The notes under the pieces: model-generated
The model's input: only the letters and a program-made list of their open reading frames with translations
Told to the model about the DNA's origin: nothing
The model's database searches: none
From: Mytilus edulis
Taxonomy: Eukaryota; Mollusca; Bivalvia; Mytilida; Mytilidae
Length of the DNA stretch: 64,000 nt
NCBI RefSeq assembly: GCF_963676685.1
Contig: NC_092346.1
Coordinates: 70,323,821 to 70,387,820 of the forward strand
Reading direction: 5' to 3'
Program-made: the position numbers and the translations under genes
In this document: piece after piece, positions 47,274 to 58,620 of the stretch
How positions within the stretch are numbered: position 1 is the first letter of the stretch
Layout of the letters: each line of letters begins with the position of its first letter

Positions 47274-47531
47274 CTATTTTCCTCCGCCGCCACCACCTCC
47301 TCCTCCGGATTTTCCTCCGCCGCCGCCGCCACCTCCTCCTCCGGATTTTCCTCCACCGCCGCCACCACCTCCTCCAGATTTGCCACCTCCACCACCACCG
47401 CCTCCGCCACCACCCCCTCCGCCACCTCCTCCGCCTCCGCTTCGTTTAACAATAGTGCGAGCCTCAGACTGTTCTATGATGTTTACAATCAGTAACGATA
47501 ATACAAATACAGTACAAAGGGAAGACTTCAT
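47274..47531 (-). CDS. Secreted glycine-rich peptide 1 (85 aa)
   Basis: ATG at 47531, TAG at 47274. Residues 1-24 form a signal peptide (MKSSLCTVFVLSLLIVNIIE, cut near SEA). A short RTIVKRS linker has a dibasic Lys-Arg, and then four poly-Gly blocks of 9-22 residues are separated by Lys-Ser, ending in Lys. There is no cysteine after the signal. I chose this ATG and not the one twelve codons upstream because an acceptor (ATATTTGCAG) ends five bases before it. The intron would run 47537-47804 to a donor GTGAGTA, after a short 5'UTR exon. Function is not known; Gly-rich secreted peptides in molluscs include shell-matrix, adhesive and antimicrobial types. The other two members lie at 50688 and 59537. 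Confidence 0.7.
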   Translation of the reverse strand: MKSSLCTVFVLSLLIVNIIEQSEARTIVKRSGGGGGGGGGGGGGGGGGGGKSGGGGGGGGGKSGGGGGGGGGGKSGGGGGGGGGK

Positions 47532-47804
47532 GTTTGCTGCAAATATCCAATAATAACAAAACATCAATTTACAGAAAGAACAAAGCTGTATGGGAATGCT
47601 TTAAACGATATAAGATATCTGCCATTTCTAATGCAAATTGCATAAAACTACATGTTTTTAGTTTAACTATTTAACGTTAAGTCATAGGAGTGTTTGTAAA
47701 AGAAAAAAATGATATGACGGCAGTATACATTAAAACATAATTTTATTCTTTAATTTCGATTTAAGGGTCTTAAACTTAAAGCATCAAAAATATTATTTAC
47801 TCAC

Positions 47805-47856
47805 TTGTCGAAAGTTTCATTCCAAGTGTAGATTTCTGATTTCATGTCTGCTTATA
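47805..47856 (-). promoter_or_regulatory. TATA box and 5'UTR exon of Gly-rich gene 1
   Basis: Minus strand: TATAAG at 47856-47851, then about 45 bases to a donor AA|GTGAGTA at 47805/47804. A start near 47826 would give a leader exon of about 20 bases. The ATG in ...ACATGAAATC lies before the proposed start. Confidence 0.4.
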
Positions 47857-47859
47857 AGG

Positions 47860-48800
47860 CTTATTTCGTTGCAGCCTATTACGTAAACAATATTCGTGGA
47901 AGATAATATAAATCCTCCGAAATTTCCCATCTTTATTATTGTAAGATGTCCGTGTTAACATAACTTGAAAACCATATGTTTTGTAAAACCAGTTACCGCT
48001 CATTAATCAGTAAAAAAAATTAAGCGTAAGGACAATGACACGTTTTATGTTTTGTAAATTTCCTACACAATGTTGTTCTACCATCGTATTGAAAAATGAA
48101 ACAAAAAGGAACATAATGGTATGAGTCCCGACTAATTGAGTACATCACTTGTTGACAACCGTAAGCAGTTGAAATTGGTGATAATATTGGCAGGAATTAA
48201 TATTTTTTAAAATTAAAATTACAAAAATTGGGATGACAAGAATGATAATTTTCTGGCAGAAGAGTTTTGAAACTTACAAAAAACTCTTTGATGAGGATGA
48301 GGACTTTTGGTGAAGATGCTGCCGAAAATGTTGGAAAGATGGTCAATGTCGTTGCCAAAAAGAAGGCTAATGTACCTTATTGAAATTGCAAAAAAAACAA
48401 ATATAAGGTTCATGCTAATTATAGTACTCTTACAACAATTACAGTAAATACCGAAGTTTGATCTTTTATGTCTGAAACGTCATGTCGCATGAAATTTTGA
48501 GTTATGGTATCCAAATGGCTTTAGCCATTGGGATTGTCCCCCTTATTAGTATTGGTGAATTGATAACGAAGAAAGATTTGGATGATATGAAGCTTTTGAC
48601 ATTACATATACCCTTATTATTTTTCGTATATTTATAATTATCTTCTACATGGTAGTAGAAAGCTCTTAATAAACCTAACATTGATATGAATTTCATTTCC
48701 AATATACCTGTTCTTTTGAGATTGGCACCTATTTGTTCTGGGACGATAGAGTTAAAAGAATAAAAGATATTTAATGATGCTCAAAAGATTTTGAGATACA
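47860..48800. other. No gene; coding-like relic at 48235-48370
   Basis: 48250-48305 on plus reads WQKSFETYKKLFDEDEDFW then a stop, and shifted frames remain coding-like to about 48370. 48510-48600 reads MALAIGIVPLISIGELITKK. This may be one decayed unknown coding unit continuing to 49042. Confidence 0.35.
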
Positions 48801-48808
48801 TGAATATG

Positions 48809-49042
48809 TAGGGTTTTTTAAAACCACCACAGGCCCTTGCCCGGTGCGAAGAGCATATCATCACATCAGAGGCTCTTGCAAAGGTCAAAACAAGTCAAGG
48901 GTCTTGGGATTTTGGGGTTCACCTATCAAGGGATGTAGCATATCCAAGATGTTTTTCCCCGGAAGAAACTCAGCATATTGACATTTTGACATTGAAGTTC
49001 AAGAGATATCATAATTGTTTAAAGGAGCTTGAATTAGTATGA
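48809..49042 (+). pseudogene. Unrecognised coding relic next to a palindrome
   Basis: An open stretch of 77 codons between TAG at 48806 and TGA at 49040, with ordinary soluble composition (QALARCEEHIITSEALAKVK, YPRCFSPEETQHIDI). No ATG at its start. An acceptor-like CCACCACAG lies at 48825-48833. The left arm of the palindrome begins at its end. Function unknown. Confidence 0.35.
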
Positions 49043-49479
49043 AATTCAAAACAGTGTAGCTGTGGCCATTGATTGACCCATCAAAATCCTCCATTGACTG
49101 GGACAATTTACGTGAACGTTTGTCTGTAACAACCACTGTTCATGACGTACCTACGATAGACATTTAAACTATGGGGTCAACAAAGGTTTCTTAACGCCTC
49201 TAATTATAAAATAATTCGAAAAATTAATCAGGAATAACCTTTGTGTTTTGATTTATATAATTGATATAAATCAAAATATCGTGTTATTTCTGATTAATTT
49301 TTCGAATTACTTTATTTAGGTGTTGAGAACCTTTGGTGACCCCATAGTTTAAGTGTCTTTAAAAAGTACACAGTGAGCATTGGTCGTTACATACAAACGT
49401 TCACCTAAATTGTCCCAGTCAATGAATGATTTTAATGTGTCAATCAATGGCCACAGCTACACTGTTTTGAATTTCATAC
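49037..49479. repeat. 443-bp long palindrome centred near 49258
   Basis: Arms run GTATGAAATTCAAAACAGTG ... to TTTGATTTATAT and back, with scattered differences. Both arms, read outwards, carry the same small coding-like string (KLSQSM then SINGHSYTVLNFIL): left arm on minus about 49130-49037, right arm on plus about 49410-49479. A CTATGGGGTCA...TGACCCCATAG pair lies further in. Confidence 0.85.
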
Positions 49480-50121
49480 TATGTGGAAAAAAGAATTTAT
49501 CTTTGATTTTGTCTGATAAAAAAAGAAGAAAAAACCATTTTGTAAATATTTTCATTGCAAACATGAATGATTTCAAACAGTGTTGTGGGGGAAAGGGGGT
49601 GTGCGCTCTCTCGAGACGAATTTTATAATCTATTGATTTGCGTAATATCTCAAATATATCAAATAGTATTGATTAAATAGTATAGTTTATTGTATTCTTA
49701 ATGGCTGTAGAAAACTCTTAATTTCTACAGGAAAACTATCAATCAGAAATGGAATCAATTAGTGCTCAGTGAGCCGTGTCCTATGAAACCCGTTCGATCA
49801 TGACACAATCGACAGAGGCAGTACCCGGATACAACTGGTCTTACTATAATATTTTCTGGAAACTTTTAAAATAATTAAGAGAAATGCAATATTCCCCAAA
49901 CAGATACTTCTTTACGTGTACATGTATAAGTGCAGATGACATTTTTCATTTTTTTTTAATAAAACAGGAAACAAGAAAGACATGTGTTAATAACATACAT
50001 CATTTAATACTGTAACAGGTACCTTTGCGTGTTTACAAGAAAAGTGCATGTTTTACATGTAAGAGGAAATAATTAGTTTGCTTTAAAAAATAAAAGTTTC
50101 CCTAGATTTTTTAGTAAACCT

Positions 50122-50185
50122 TATAAATTGCATGCACGTAACAATTCAACTACATGTACTTAGTTTTCATAACTGATGAATTAAG
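50122..50185 (+). promoter_or_regulatory. TATA box and 5'UTR exon of Gly-rich gene 2
   Basis: TATAAA at 50122-50127, then a donor AAG|GTAAGGATG at 50185/50186. The intron (50186-50680) ends in TTATTTACTTATAG seven bases before the ATG. Placement of the start near 50155 is inference. Confidence 0.4.
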
Positions 50186-50687
50186 GTAAGGATGATAATA
50201 AATCTGCACATTGCACAGGTTTCTTCTGTCTTTGGTAATTTCATTTTTATTTGTAATAATAGACTCAAATTTAAAATAATTCGAGAAGTTAACAAATATA
50301 ATTCGGTTCCTATCATATTTTAATTTCAGAAATTCATATGTACAATTATTATCATTTTTTATTTTCTTTGCAATACGCGTACAGATCAAAACTTCTATTA
50401 ATATCATTTTTATCTCTGGATTTGTGTAGAAATATAGATATTTTCTAATGGAAATTTGCCTATCCTGCACGACTGAATCCCATGAAAAATATTTACATTC
50501 CCATGAGGAAATAAAATTCTTTGCTAGGATTCTGACGGAAACGAAAATTTCCGACGGAGAGAATGTTCTTATCAACAAAATAAACTCGTTCAAATTAATA
50601 TGCTATTACAATTTATTAAAAGCCTAATCATATTATTTTAATATTTAATACATTTCATTTTGTGTTTTATTTACTTATAGATTCATT

Positions 50688-50906
50688 ATGAAGAAACTGG
50701 TCGTTCTTTTTCTCCTGTTTGCTGTATTACTAGAAAGTACAGCGTCACCTCGGCGACCGCCATGTGTTCCTTGGCCTTATTGTAAATCCTATCCTAAAGG
50801 TGGTAGTGGTGGAGGTGGCGGCGGCGGCGGTGGTGGTCATGGTGGTGGAGGAGGCGGCGGTGGTGGCGGCGGCGGTGGTGGTGGAGGCGGAGGCGGAGGA
50901 CGATAG
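50688..50906 (+). CDS. Secreted glycine-rich peptide 2 (72 aa)
   Basis: Signal peptide MKKLVVLFLLFAVLLESTAS (1-20), then PRRPPCVPWPYCKSYPKGGS with two cysteines (26 and 32; C-x5-C, one possible small disulfide loop), then about 34 residues of poly-Gly with one Ser and one His, ending Arg-stop. A 5'UTR intron ends seven bases before the ATG. AATAAA occurs at 50908 (next to the stop) and 50967. GGC/GGT/GGA/GGG are mixed, so the tract is not a single-codon slip. The antisense frames over it are shadows. Same layout as genes 1 and 3; function unknown. Confidence 0.75.
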   Translation: MKKLVVLFLLFAVLLESTASPRRPPCVPWPYCKSYPKGGSGGGGGGGGGGHGGGGGGGGGGGGGGGGGGGGR

Positions 50907-50966
50907 AAATAAAAACGTAGCAGCTTCTGATTCACAAACACTGTAAAACAGATAGACTTCATTATG

Positions 50967-50972
50967 AATAAA
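50967..50972 (+). terminator. AATAAA of Gly-rich gene 2
   Basis: ATGAATAAACAC, about 60 bases after the TAG. Confidence 0.55.
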
Positions 50973-51364
50973 CACATGTGAATAATTACATATACGAAAG
51001 CCATTTCATTGTCTTTTCTTTTTAATATTTCTTCTTGAAAACAGTAAACGAATAAAAGGGATGTGACGAATACATAAATGAAACAGCAACCTAACAGACA
51101 TTATGAGTCTCCCAAGGGACACAAACATACACCGGGGTTCAAACTCATCGATCAATGGACTTACTAAACGAACAAGAAAAATCATTCACATTTATATACA
51201 ATGCAGGAATATGCGATTTTGTAAAATACCAAATTCGAACTATTAAAAAAAAAATACATGTGATATTGCGTTGAACTAGAAATTGGCGAAATACGTACAT
51301 TGTATATCCATTTTTGATAAGTCTGTGCAACCAATGAGAACGAATTAAAATATATAATTTCTAT

Positions 51365-51475
51365 GCTTTTAAGCGGGAGGTTTGGCTAGCAATTAAACCA
51401 GGTTCAACCAATAATTTTTCTTAAAATGTCCTGTACCAAGTCAGAAATATTTCAGTTGTTATCAAATAGTTCGTT
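51365..51475 (+). repeat. Family B fragment
   Basis: GCGGGAGGTTTGGCTAGCAA, AAACCAGGTTCAACCAATAA and CTGTACCAAGTCAGAAATAT; diverged. Confidence 0.6.
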
Positions 51476-51784
51476 TTTTTTATGTTGGCGTTTGTTTTTG
51501 TTGCACTTCAGTGTTCCTGTTATTCCTTTGTTTTCCTCTTAGAGTTATTGTGTTTCCTTGGTTTCAGTTTATAACTAAGATTTGTTTACTTTCAATCGAT
51601 TAATGACTTCTGAACACCGATATACTACTGTTTCCTTTATTTCACATAAACAATAATACTGTAAAAAGCCTAATGCAAACTATTTATATTTAGCAAACTC
51701 CTGCCGGTGGAATCGTATTTTGACGTAAATATTTGACAATGAAAGCATTACTTTCATTTTAATTTGAAACGTCCAGCAGGAAAA

Positions 51785-52140
51785 TAAGAAGATATGTGAT
51801 ATAACTGCCAATGGCAATAACCCTCTAACCGACGCAAATGACACAGAAATTAACAACTACTAGGCATTATGGATTTTGATTGTTGTCGAAGGACGCACGG
51901 TGACCTCGCTAAAATGACAAATGCAAAACAATCTAAACGAGAAAAATAACGGCCTGGTTCTTTTGCAAATCAATGAACGAAAAATAAATATATATCAACG
52001 CACACCAATCACTGAATTACATGCTCCTGACTTCGGACAGGCACAAACAGATTTTAGCGGATTGAACAAGTTTACGGGAGCCCTACCTTTTCCTATCCTG
52101 GGACAATGGAGTAACAGCACTACATATTATCGTAGTTAAT
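51785..52140 (-). repeat. Dispersed family A copy
   Basis: AGAAGATATGTGATATAACT, GTCGAAGGACGCACGGTGAC, GAGAAAAATAACGGCCTGGT and CAATCACTGAATTACATGCT; minus orientation. The 72-codon frame inside is a by-product. Confidence 0.65.
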
Positions 52141-52454
52141 GACAGCTAGTTCAAGGTCAAAAACAATTTATAAAAAATCAAGTGTTTATAACTAAAATAT
52201 CAATCAGTTAATATCCAACATCCAATGGATTTACTGTAATGGCGGCATAAACAATAAGAGAAAAGCACGACCTTGTGCAATGCCAAAATGCAGGTACCGA
52301 CGGATTGTAGAACCATGTAAGAGAGACAAAATATACAAGAGGGACATTCAAACTTATATCAAAGTCGAAAATAAACTGACAACGCGGCACCATGGCTAAA
52401 AGAGAAAATATGTACACACGCACAAGTGAAATCCGAGCAATACAAACCCCACTA

Positions 52455-53850
52455 AAAACTTAGGTGCTCAGTAAGGGTAAGTAGATCTTGATCCACATGA
52501 GACACTCGTCGTGTTGCTTATGTTAGTACACACACGGTAATAAGTTCAGTTAAGGTAAATCGTAAAGTTTGAGAAAAGGGGGACAGAATTGTAACTAGGA
52601 CATTAAAAACATATCCGCTACCACCGAAGAAATGGATATTTCATAATGGTCAACTAACTCGCGATGGCGCTTGTAAAAATTACGAAGGGATGATTTTAAC
52701 TTTGTGTAATAGCTACCTTGTGAGCGGAGATATATACATTTTGTACTCCGTATGCAGGCGTTTCAGAAATACTGCTACATGGAAATGAAAAAAAAATCAC
52801 AATTGGGGAGCTGGAGTCATCTCTTTTGTCGTAAAGTTTTGTTTCAACCGACTCTCATTGTCCATTTCTAGATTTATGTAAAGATATGAGGATAGCTTTA
52901 CTGTATCAGTTGTATCTTTTATCTCAAGTTGTATAGGACAGATATGTTTCACAAGGTTAACAAATTGTGCATTGATTATTTAGTGAGAGAACATATATAT
53001 AGCGGAAAGTAAAGTTAAAGGAAACTGCTAAATTCTTTTGTTTCTTCCTAAGAAGTTCTTGTATGAATATAAAAAAATAAGATGTGGTATGATTGCCAAT
53101 GAGACAACTCTCCACAAGAGACCAAATGAAATAGAAATTAACAACTACATTGTATAGGTTACCGTATGGTGTTTAACAATGGACAAAGCCCATACCGCGT
53201 AGTCAGCCATTAAAGCCTCGAAATGACAATGTAAAATAATTCAAACGAGAAAACTTAAAGGTCTTATTTATGAACAAAAAAAGAACAAAAAGAAAATATG
53301 TAACACATAAACAAACGACAACCACTGAATTACAGGCTCCTGGCTTGGGACAGACACATACATACAGAATGTGGCGGGGTTAAACATGTTAGCGGGATCC
53401 CAACCCTCTCCTAACCTGGGACAGTGGTGTAACAGTACAACATAAAAACGAACTATAAAAATCAGTTGACGCCTGTCTCATATAAATAATGGAACAAGTC
53501 GGCTAGAATAGGTGCACAGTTGGTTCCCATGAGAATGCTGATTGTTTGTTGAAAAACACATCCTCCAAATGTAACAAATATGTTGCCGATCAAGAAATCC
53601 AGAATATTGATAATGTCAGTTTCAGAGATTTAATTTTTGAATGATAGTGATTTTAAAATGAATGATTAATTCCTGAGGCTCCATAAGACAGGATACTTGT
53701 ATCTACGTTGACCATTAGTTTTTTAGTAAACAAAACAAGACCAACTCTTTCAACTTGTCTTTTAATTATAATGGGGAATGCTTATGTAAACTGCATAAAA
53801 GTCAAATGTTTAAATGCTATCACATTTGATTCATGTAACCTATAAAATAC
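52455..53850 (-). pseudogene. Penelope-like element, second long copy, interrupted
   Basis: On minus: RT pieces from about 53830 (same order as 16377-18000, including FVTFGGCVFQQTI...MGTNC at about 53590-53510), interrupted at 53076-53453, then the YIDDV-equivalent and DLHLEIDNESRL-like stretch (52995-52850). The SSLRNFYKRHRELVDHYEIS motif follows at about 52690-52630 and a proline-poor tail at 52455. Stops are frequent throughout. Confidence 0.75.
53076..53453 (-). mobile_element. Family A retroposon inserted in the Penelope copy, TSD TATAAAAA
   Basis: TATAAAAA at 53068-53075 and 53454-53461 flank 378 bp containing GATGTGGTATGATTGCCAAT, AACTACATTGTATAGGTTAC and TTCAAACGAGAAAACT. Without it the RT relic reads on from AAGAAGTTCTTGTATGAA. 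Confidence 0.8.
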
Positions 53851-53859
53851 TGAATGTGC

Positions 53860-54865
53860 AAATGCATTTGCATATAACAATAATATTTAGTTTGTTTTTA
53901 ATTTACCTATAACAAAATCAATATTCATATCAATGGAAACAAAATTCAAAGATCTAATTACTGTACCAGTTCGTCACCTTTTAGAATAAGTTTCTCTAAA
54001 TGATTACCCCGGTCGCATCTAAATTTCCGAACTCTGATTAACAAAATCTCCGTATATAAGAGTGTATTTTGTGCTATCTCGTTAGAAATTAGTTTTCTTC
54101 GGGTACAGATAAAATTCCAATCAAATCTTTGTTTCTATAAAATCGTTTTATAGCATTTTTTTTTGTATGTGAAGTACAGCTTGAATTGATTATCTATTTT
54201 AATAAATAGTATTTAAAATTGAGAAAGGAAATGGTGAATATGTCAAAGCGACAACCACCCGACCATAGAGCAAACAACAGCCGAAGGCAACCAATGGGTC
54301 TTCAATGTAGCGAGAATTCCCGCACCCGTAGGTGTCCTTCAGCTGGCCCCTAAAATATGCGAACTCTATTTCGCATATTTTGTATATATTTGTTCATGTA
54401 TTGACTTAATGATTGACTCTGACAGAGTATACAGTATGACACTACATTGATTTTCTATTCACTTAGGTATTTACATCCTGGGTTTACCATTTCTTTATTC
54501 CGATTGGTTACTCTATGAACTCCTTTGATATTGAGGCACTCTTTTCATATTCTTCACAGAGATATAGAACACTGATACTTTATTTTGATATTCATATTCA
54601 TATATTTATTATTCTTATTCTGGAAACCATTCTTTATATACGGATTCCAGAATGTGAAGTATAGAGTTTAGTAACTTTATAGAGGAGCACTGCTCATCCC
54701 TTGTTTTATATACACGAATGTTTATTTGTGATTACCTTTAGAACCCTACTCAGCGTTGGTTTCGTCCAACTTGATGAGTATATACCTTGACAGATCAAAA
54801 CAATCTGTGTTAATCTGTATATGGTTTCATATCATTCAAAATTCATAATCAATTATTATAAAGCG
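53860..54865. other. No gene; family C copy at 54215-54350
   Basis: 54215-54350 (minus): GAAAGGAAATGGTGAATATG, ACCACCCGACCATAGAGCAA and AGGTGTCCTTCAGCTGGCCC. The rest is AT-rich without signal. Confidence 0.55.
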
Positions 54866-54869
54866 TTGA

Positions 54870-55010
54870 TTTCGGGGCCTTTTATAGCTGACTATGCATA
54901 TGGGCTTTGCTCATTGTTGAAGACCGTACGCTAATCTATAGCTGTTAATTGCTGTGCCATTTGGTCTCTTGTGGAGAGTTGTCTCATTGGAAATTATACC
55001 ACATCTTTTT
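54870..55010 (+). repeat. Dispersed family A copy
   Basis: GGGGCCTTTTATAGCTGACT, GGGCTTTGCTCATTGTTGAA, GAGAGTTGTCTCATTGG and ACCACATCTTTTTTTATATA. Confidence 0.7.
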
Positions 55011-55149
55011 TTATATATATATATTTGAACGACAAAGATACTATGATTAGTTTTGCCCCAATCTTTTGCTGTCTAGTGAAAATTGGTGTTTTTTTATTTT
55101 TTTTTTAAGTCCAAACATAATTATGTAAGGACCCAACTTGAATCCGTAT

Positions 55150-55280
55150 TTTTGAATCCGAAAATCGATGTAGGATAACAAACTTACAGCGTCCCCCCCC
55201 CCCCCATTTTCCCCCTCCTCCACCCTCAAACTTTTTGAATTAAGTTTATTCTTTATCTTACTTTGAATTTTTGATGTTCC
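55150..55280. mobile_element. Diverged relative of the poly-C MITE at 24886
   Basis: CGATGTAGGATAACAAACTT, a C run at 55194-55206, CCCCCTCCTCCACCCTCAAA and TTTTGATGTTCC-like end; inverted parts as in the 24886 copy but decayed. Confidence 0.5.
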
Positions 55281-55469
55281 TTAAACAATGAGTAAGTTTT
55301 TTTTTTTGTTTTTTTTATCGAATCAGTCAACCAAATTGTTTTCATTTGTTTCACTTCCAATGATTACATTTTTTTATTTAATATCTGGATGCGCCTAGTT
55401 CATGCGTAAACCATGATCTCTAGCTAATGGTCCAATGGAAGTTCACATGAATAGGAATTTAATGAGGTT

Positions 55470-55520
55470 GAATTATTCACTTGTAAGTGAATAATTCATC
55501 TTACAAGTGAATAATTCATC
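55470..55520. repeat. Short palindromic repeat
   Basis: GAATTATTCACTTGTAAGTG AATAATTC is a perfect palindrome and half of it is repeated directly afterwards. Confidence 0.7.
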
Positions 55521-57990
55521 AACGATGTTCATATATATGCTTATTATGACAAACCTGATACAAATTGACCGCTAAAAGCGAATTATTTTTATCACTAATG
55601 ATCAAACAAAGCAATTCATGATTTGTTTTCTTAAACTCGTAGCTAATGCCCACACATCTGTTTACACCTGTGAAACACTTAAAAAATGTTTACCTTACAA
55701 TTTCCCTCAATTGAGGTAATTTGTCAGCATATTTCCGAAAGCAATTATTTTATTAAAAATGTGATGAATGATGTCAGTACGAACAAGTAAGTGGAAAAGA
55801 AACCCTTTTTTTTGCAACGTCCCAAAAAAATCATTCTAAAAGAACATAATGATTATTTCACACATCTTCGTGTCTTGTGACATAAAATTCTTCAATCGAT
55901 TTTTTAGTAAACTAAATCTAGAACCCAGTACGAACATTTTACGCTTGTTCAAATCACTAAATTTTTCAACCCACGACTAAAAGTTCTTTCTTGTATTTAG
56001 ATTTGTGACATATATGCAATTAACACAATCGATAGACTTTGAATTATTCAATGAAATGATTGTAATTCTTTTCTGTTAAATAGTTTTACGCTGTCTCCTA
56101 AAGTAACTCAAATTTTTTCAAGAAAAACAGTATGTGTCTTGAATATTTTTGGTAAAATCAAAGCTGCTCTTTGATTTCTCTTTAAAACATAATATTTGTT
56201 CCTGTGTCGGTTATTATTTTTTAAGAAACAAAGTAGGACTTTCTCATAATACATTTTGTATGTGTCGTTATGATAAAAAAGGAGAATTCTTATGTGAAGG
56301 GTTGATGAGGTCAATCTTTTATACTGTTGCAATCTACGAGGTATTAATATTTCAAGTGCACTAGCAGATCCTTTAAAATTATAAGTATCCACATCGTTTA
56401 TGGAGTTGCTAGTAAATACCCTGAAGAACGAAGAAATACCCAGTTTCATATATGATTGGAAATACGAAAAGAACACAAAACAAACATAATATGATTATGT
56501 AGGGTTTCCTGTTTTGTAAGTGTCGTGGAAGAATATATTTGGTTTCGAAGTGTAGCTTCTTTCCTATTTCAAGTACTAAGTAATTAATATATCTTGATTT
56601 ACAAACAAACACTATTATTTTCTATATTATCTTATTTAGCTTTTTCAATGCATAAATATATACTCCTACTAGACTAAATATTGATTTCTCTTTCTAAGAA
56701 TTCCTCAATAAAATTCAATTTGTTGTATTTCAAGAGCATCCATATCATGTGATCATTTCCATGCTGCACATAAATTCCGTTCTGTTCACTATCTATTTAA
56801 CGAATTCTTAGTAATTCGGTACAAACAAGATTTATATAAAAGAAACCACTTCGTAACATTTTTATTTCAAAATTATTAAGAAACTAAGGTTTCAACTGTA
56901 TGGCGTAGTTTACTATAAATGGATCTGGCTATTATTTCAAGTTATTTTTAGTCATCCTTTCTAATACATCCTTAGCTATTATATTTTTGGCTTTACTCGT
57001 CCTTGTGAAAGTAAATCAATGTAAGCGCGTCGGACACATTTCGATATTGTATGTTCTTTTACGTTCGATTCATTTCGTATTTCGGATCTTTAAACATTTG
57101 GCTTCTTGCATCACCGAAAAGACATTAATTGCCGAAACACACATCTGCTACAGTAATATTGGGACCGTTTAAAGTTATTATTACCACTGTATTGGTTCCT
57201 GTCGGTGGACTTATTTTCAACGAGTCTATTACAATCCCAAAAACTCCGTTACTGCATGAAATACGACTATTTGTTGTATTAAAATTTGCTATTTTTAGAT
57301 AAATTTAAGAACTGATCTGACATAAATAAATGTATCTCCCTCAAGTTGTATTCCTTGTCCGGGTTTGACTTTACTTTTGGTCCTTTTTGGTTATGTATGC
57401 TTTTCAACGTGTGCGTTTGCTTAGGTAAATGAGTTTAAAACAATTTGGCCTTGTGTCTGAAGACATTAATTGTCAAAACGCACAGCTGGTGCCATAAATT
57501 TGGAACCATTTTATGTTATTGATGGTATCAATACACTGTTTCAAATGTAAAGTTGAGGAAATTAGGGTTTCTTTAATGTATGACTTATTGTGATCTTTTT
57601 CAGTCCAAATATGTCTGGACAGTCAGCAAAGGAAAGTAATCAAGTTGATAGCTGGAAGTTTGTATTAATTACAACATATTTTTTGCATAAGAATTTTGCA
57701 AACTTATTACAATGTATACATATAGGTCAGTTTCGAAAGTGTAATAAACATGATTTTGTTCTTGTCCATTCGTTTGATGTCACAGTGTTTTGTCATTTGA
57801 ACTTGTCATTTGATTAGGGACTTTCCGATTGGATTTTCCTAGGAATTCAGTATTTTTGTAATTTTAGTTTTTATAACTAATTGACTTTGTATTTATCTCA
57901 TGTTATTACCAGTCCAATTTCGAAGGAAGAAGAAAAATGTCAGTGGTATAATTTCAATTAGTATTTTGAACATATCTATAATACTAAAAT
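55521..57990. other. No supported gene
   Basis: Overlapping frames on both strands at 56108-56612 carry no motif. Fragments of dispersed repeats lie at 57100-57140 and 57450-57500 (AGACATTAATTG pairs) and 57750-57870 (family B, CATTTGATTAGGGACTTTCC). Confidence 0.5.
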
Positions 57991-57994
57991 AACG

Positions 57995-58620
57995 AGGTCC
58001 AATTTGTCAGCCGTCATCACATAAAAAACGACGAATCAAAGAATTCAACTTTATATATAACTAATATAGTACAAAGGTGTAGATTAAAAATTACACCACT
58101 CCAGGCCCTTTTGTTTTCCAAGAAATTAATATTGCCAATAATTAAGAAGTTCCGTGTCGAGTCCGATACCGATACCAATAGTATATTCACCTGTTAACCT
58201 ATTACCTTATCTGTACGTTCCGCATCTGACAGGCGCACCACCAAACGGTGTATTTAGGATTATGCTATATACACGGTTCCGTTATGATAATCACAGGGTG
58301 AGGGTTGACACTACTAAATTCAATCACTCATTGTCAAATTGTTACCTATTGTAGTATTTTAATCAGTAAGACTTTCTAAGATTACGAATACTAAAAATCT
58401 GGACTAAAAATAAGGCGTTTAGGTACAGTTTTCAATTTGTTAGCGTGCATGACGTAAAACAGCGAATCAAAGAATTCAACTTTATTTATAACTAATATAG
58501 GACAATGCTGTTGATTAAAAAAACTCCATTCCAGGACCTTTTGTTTTCCAAATAATTAATATTACCAATAATTGATAAGTTCCAGTTCGACGGGTTCAAA
58601 CAGAAAGATTTGAAAGCAGA
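57995..58620 (+). repeat. Direct repeat pair (57995-58170 and 58430-58600)
   Basis: Both have CGAATCAAAGAATTCAACTT, TATAACTAATATAG, CCTTTTGTTTTCCAA and TTAATATTGCCAATAATT or close variants, 435 bp apart. The intervening part is unique. Confidence 0.8.

Noticed and set aside
47228..47452. Ala/Glu/Val-rich frame over Gly-rich gene 1
   Set aside because: Same strand, shifted frame of the GGN repeat; lacks a signal peptide, whereas the Gly frame has one.
50150..50593. 147-codon minus frame within the leader intron of Gly-rich gene 2
   Set aside because: No motif, AT-driven composition, antisense to the proposed promoter and intron; not excluded, but unsupported.
55047..55229. Gly-rich frame as a fourth family member
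   Set aside because: Gly codons come from the antisense of a C run in a MITE relic; no signal peptide.
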